From JBBCJT01 sp037190665 (GTDB lineage: Bacteria > Pseudomonadota > Alphaproteobacteria > Acetobacterales > Acetobacteraceae), in assembly GCA_037190665.1 (NCBI GenBank), contig JBBCJT010000015.1, forward strand, positions 114,014 to 178,013: a stretch of DNA of 64,000 nt. The letters are read 5' to 3'. Position numbers and translations under genes: made by a program. Of the stretch, positions 63,740 through 64,000 are shown piece by piece; positions within the stretch are counted from its first letter, which is position 1, and each line of letters opens with the position of its first letter. Below the pieces are notes generated by a model. The model ran no database searches, was not told the DNA's origin, and worked only from the letters and a program-made list of their open reading frames with translations.

Positions 63740-64000
63740 TTATAAAGATGAGCTGGCGTGATCTCGGAATTGTGAGGAAGCAGCGCCCACAGAGTTATCC
63801 ACAGTCGAGGGGCGCAAGTGACGGTAGCCTTCCCGGATCGCCGCCTCCAGTTCCGCCACCAGCCGCGTGCGGTCCTCGTGGGCGGGAATGGGGGGCAGGG
63901 CGAGCACGGAGATCGTGCCCGGATGCTTGTGGAAGGCGCGCCGGCCCCAGTGCAGGCCGGAATCGGTGGCGACCGGCACCACCCCGCCGCCCATCCGCCG
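63740..64000 (-). CDS. 1-acylglycerol-3-phosphate acyltransferase (PlsC-type), C-terminal end
   Basis: About 87 C-terminal residues; the frame is open through the last base. VVPVATDSGLHWGRRAFHKH and ISVLALPPIPA are the usual end of the LPLAT domain (P-motif and the segment after it). The catalytic HX4D motif lies outside the window. It would make phosphatidic acid from lysophosphatidate in the membrane. Confidence 0.8.
   Translation of the reverse strand, partial: RRMGGGVVPVATDSGLHWGRRAFHKHPGTISVLALPPIPAHEDRTRLVAELEAAIREGYRHLRPSTVDNSVGAASSQFRDHASSSL

Overview
The window is high-GC (roughly two thirds G+C over most of its length) and reads as a chromosome segment of an alphaproteobacterium. 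Acetobacteraceae or a close Rhodospirillales relative is the best guess. This is inferred from the core genes at the right end (cnoX-like, LON-domain, Trm112, DUF971, glnK-amtB, DUF2125), the DUF2924/serine-recombinase/HTH trio, DUF3489, and a PEP-CTERM protein. No rRNA gene or other species marker is present.

Layout. 1-5.2 kb: end of a phage-derived region (structural-type protein, frameshifted PEP-CTERM protein, very large polyvalent protein with a PBECR-type nuclease domain, small zinc-ribbon protein, SRAP/YedK fragment). 5.8-21.5 kb: surface-polysaccharide cluster with three glycosyltransferases (two are tandem paralogues), an FkbM methyltransferase with an internal 75-bp repeat, a NeuD/PglD acetyltransferase plus a GDP-perosamine-synthase-like aminotransferase, a SAM methyltransferase, the complete CapE-CapF-CapG (FnlABC) route to UDP-N-acetyl-L-fucosamine, and a TPR/OGT-like glycosyltransferase of visibly lower GC. 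21.5-22.4 kb: an IS5-family element. 22.5-36.3 kb: decayed prophage or integrative element (two broken tail genes flanking a HEPN/Ymh gene, large and small terminase subunits, DUF3489, a second small-terminase-like pair, D5-type primase-helicase, AlpA-like regulator, DUF2924, large serine recombinase, HTH protein) without portal, capsid or intact tail genes.

36.5-53.1 kb is the most interesting part: a probable pPIWI_RE (prokaryotic PIWI/Argonaute-like) defence island. Four tightly coupled minus-strand genes encode a Zn-ribbon PD-(D/E)xK nuclease, a DinG-like Fe-S helicase, a 3156-residue protein joining a pPIWI_RE module to a giant helical and STAND-type ATPase module, and a protein combining a HEPN-like RxxxxH motif with a polynucleotide-kinase-like P-loop domain. 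A BrxR/CapW-like WYL regulator is divergently transcribed from a 47-bp intergenic region. The nuclease-helicase-PIWI core matches a known predicted cassette. The giant fusion, the kinase partner and the WYL control appear to be the new part.

53.1-64 kb returns to core chromosome: an IS630 fragment and non-coding DNA, tRNA-Gly(GCC), a CnoX-like thioredoxin, LON-domain protein, Trm112, DUF971, a DevBCA-type exporter with its TetR regulator, glnK-amtB with a possible sigma-54 promoter, DUF2125, and the C-terminal end of a PlsC-type acyltransferase cut by the window edge.
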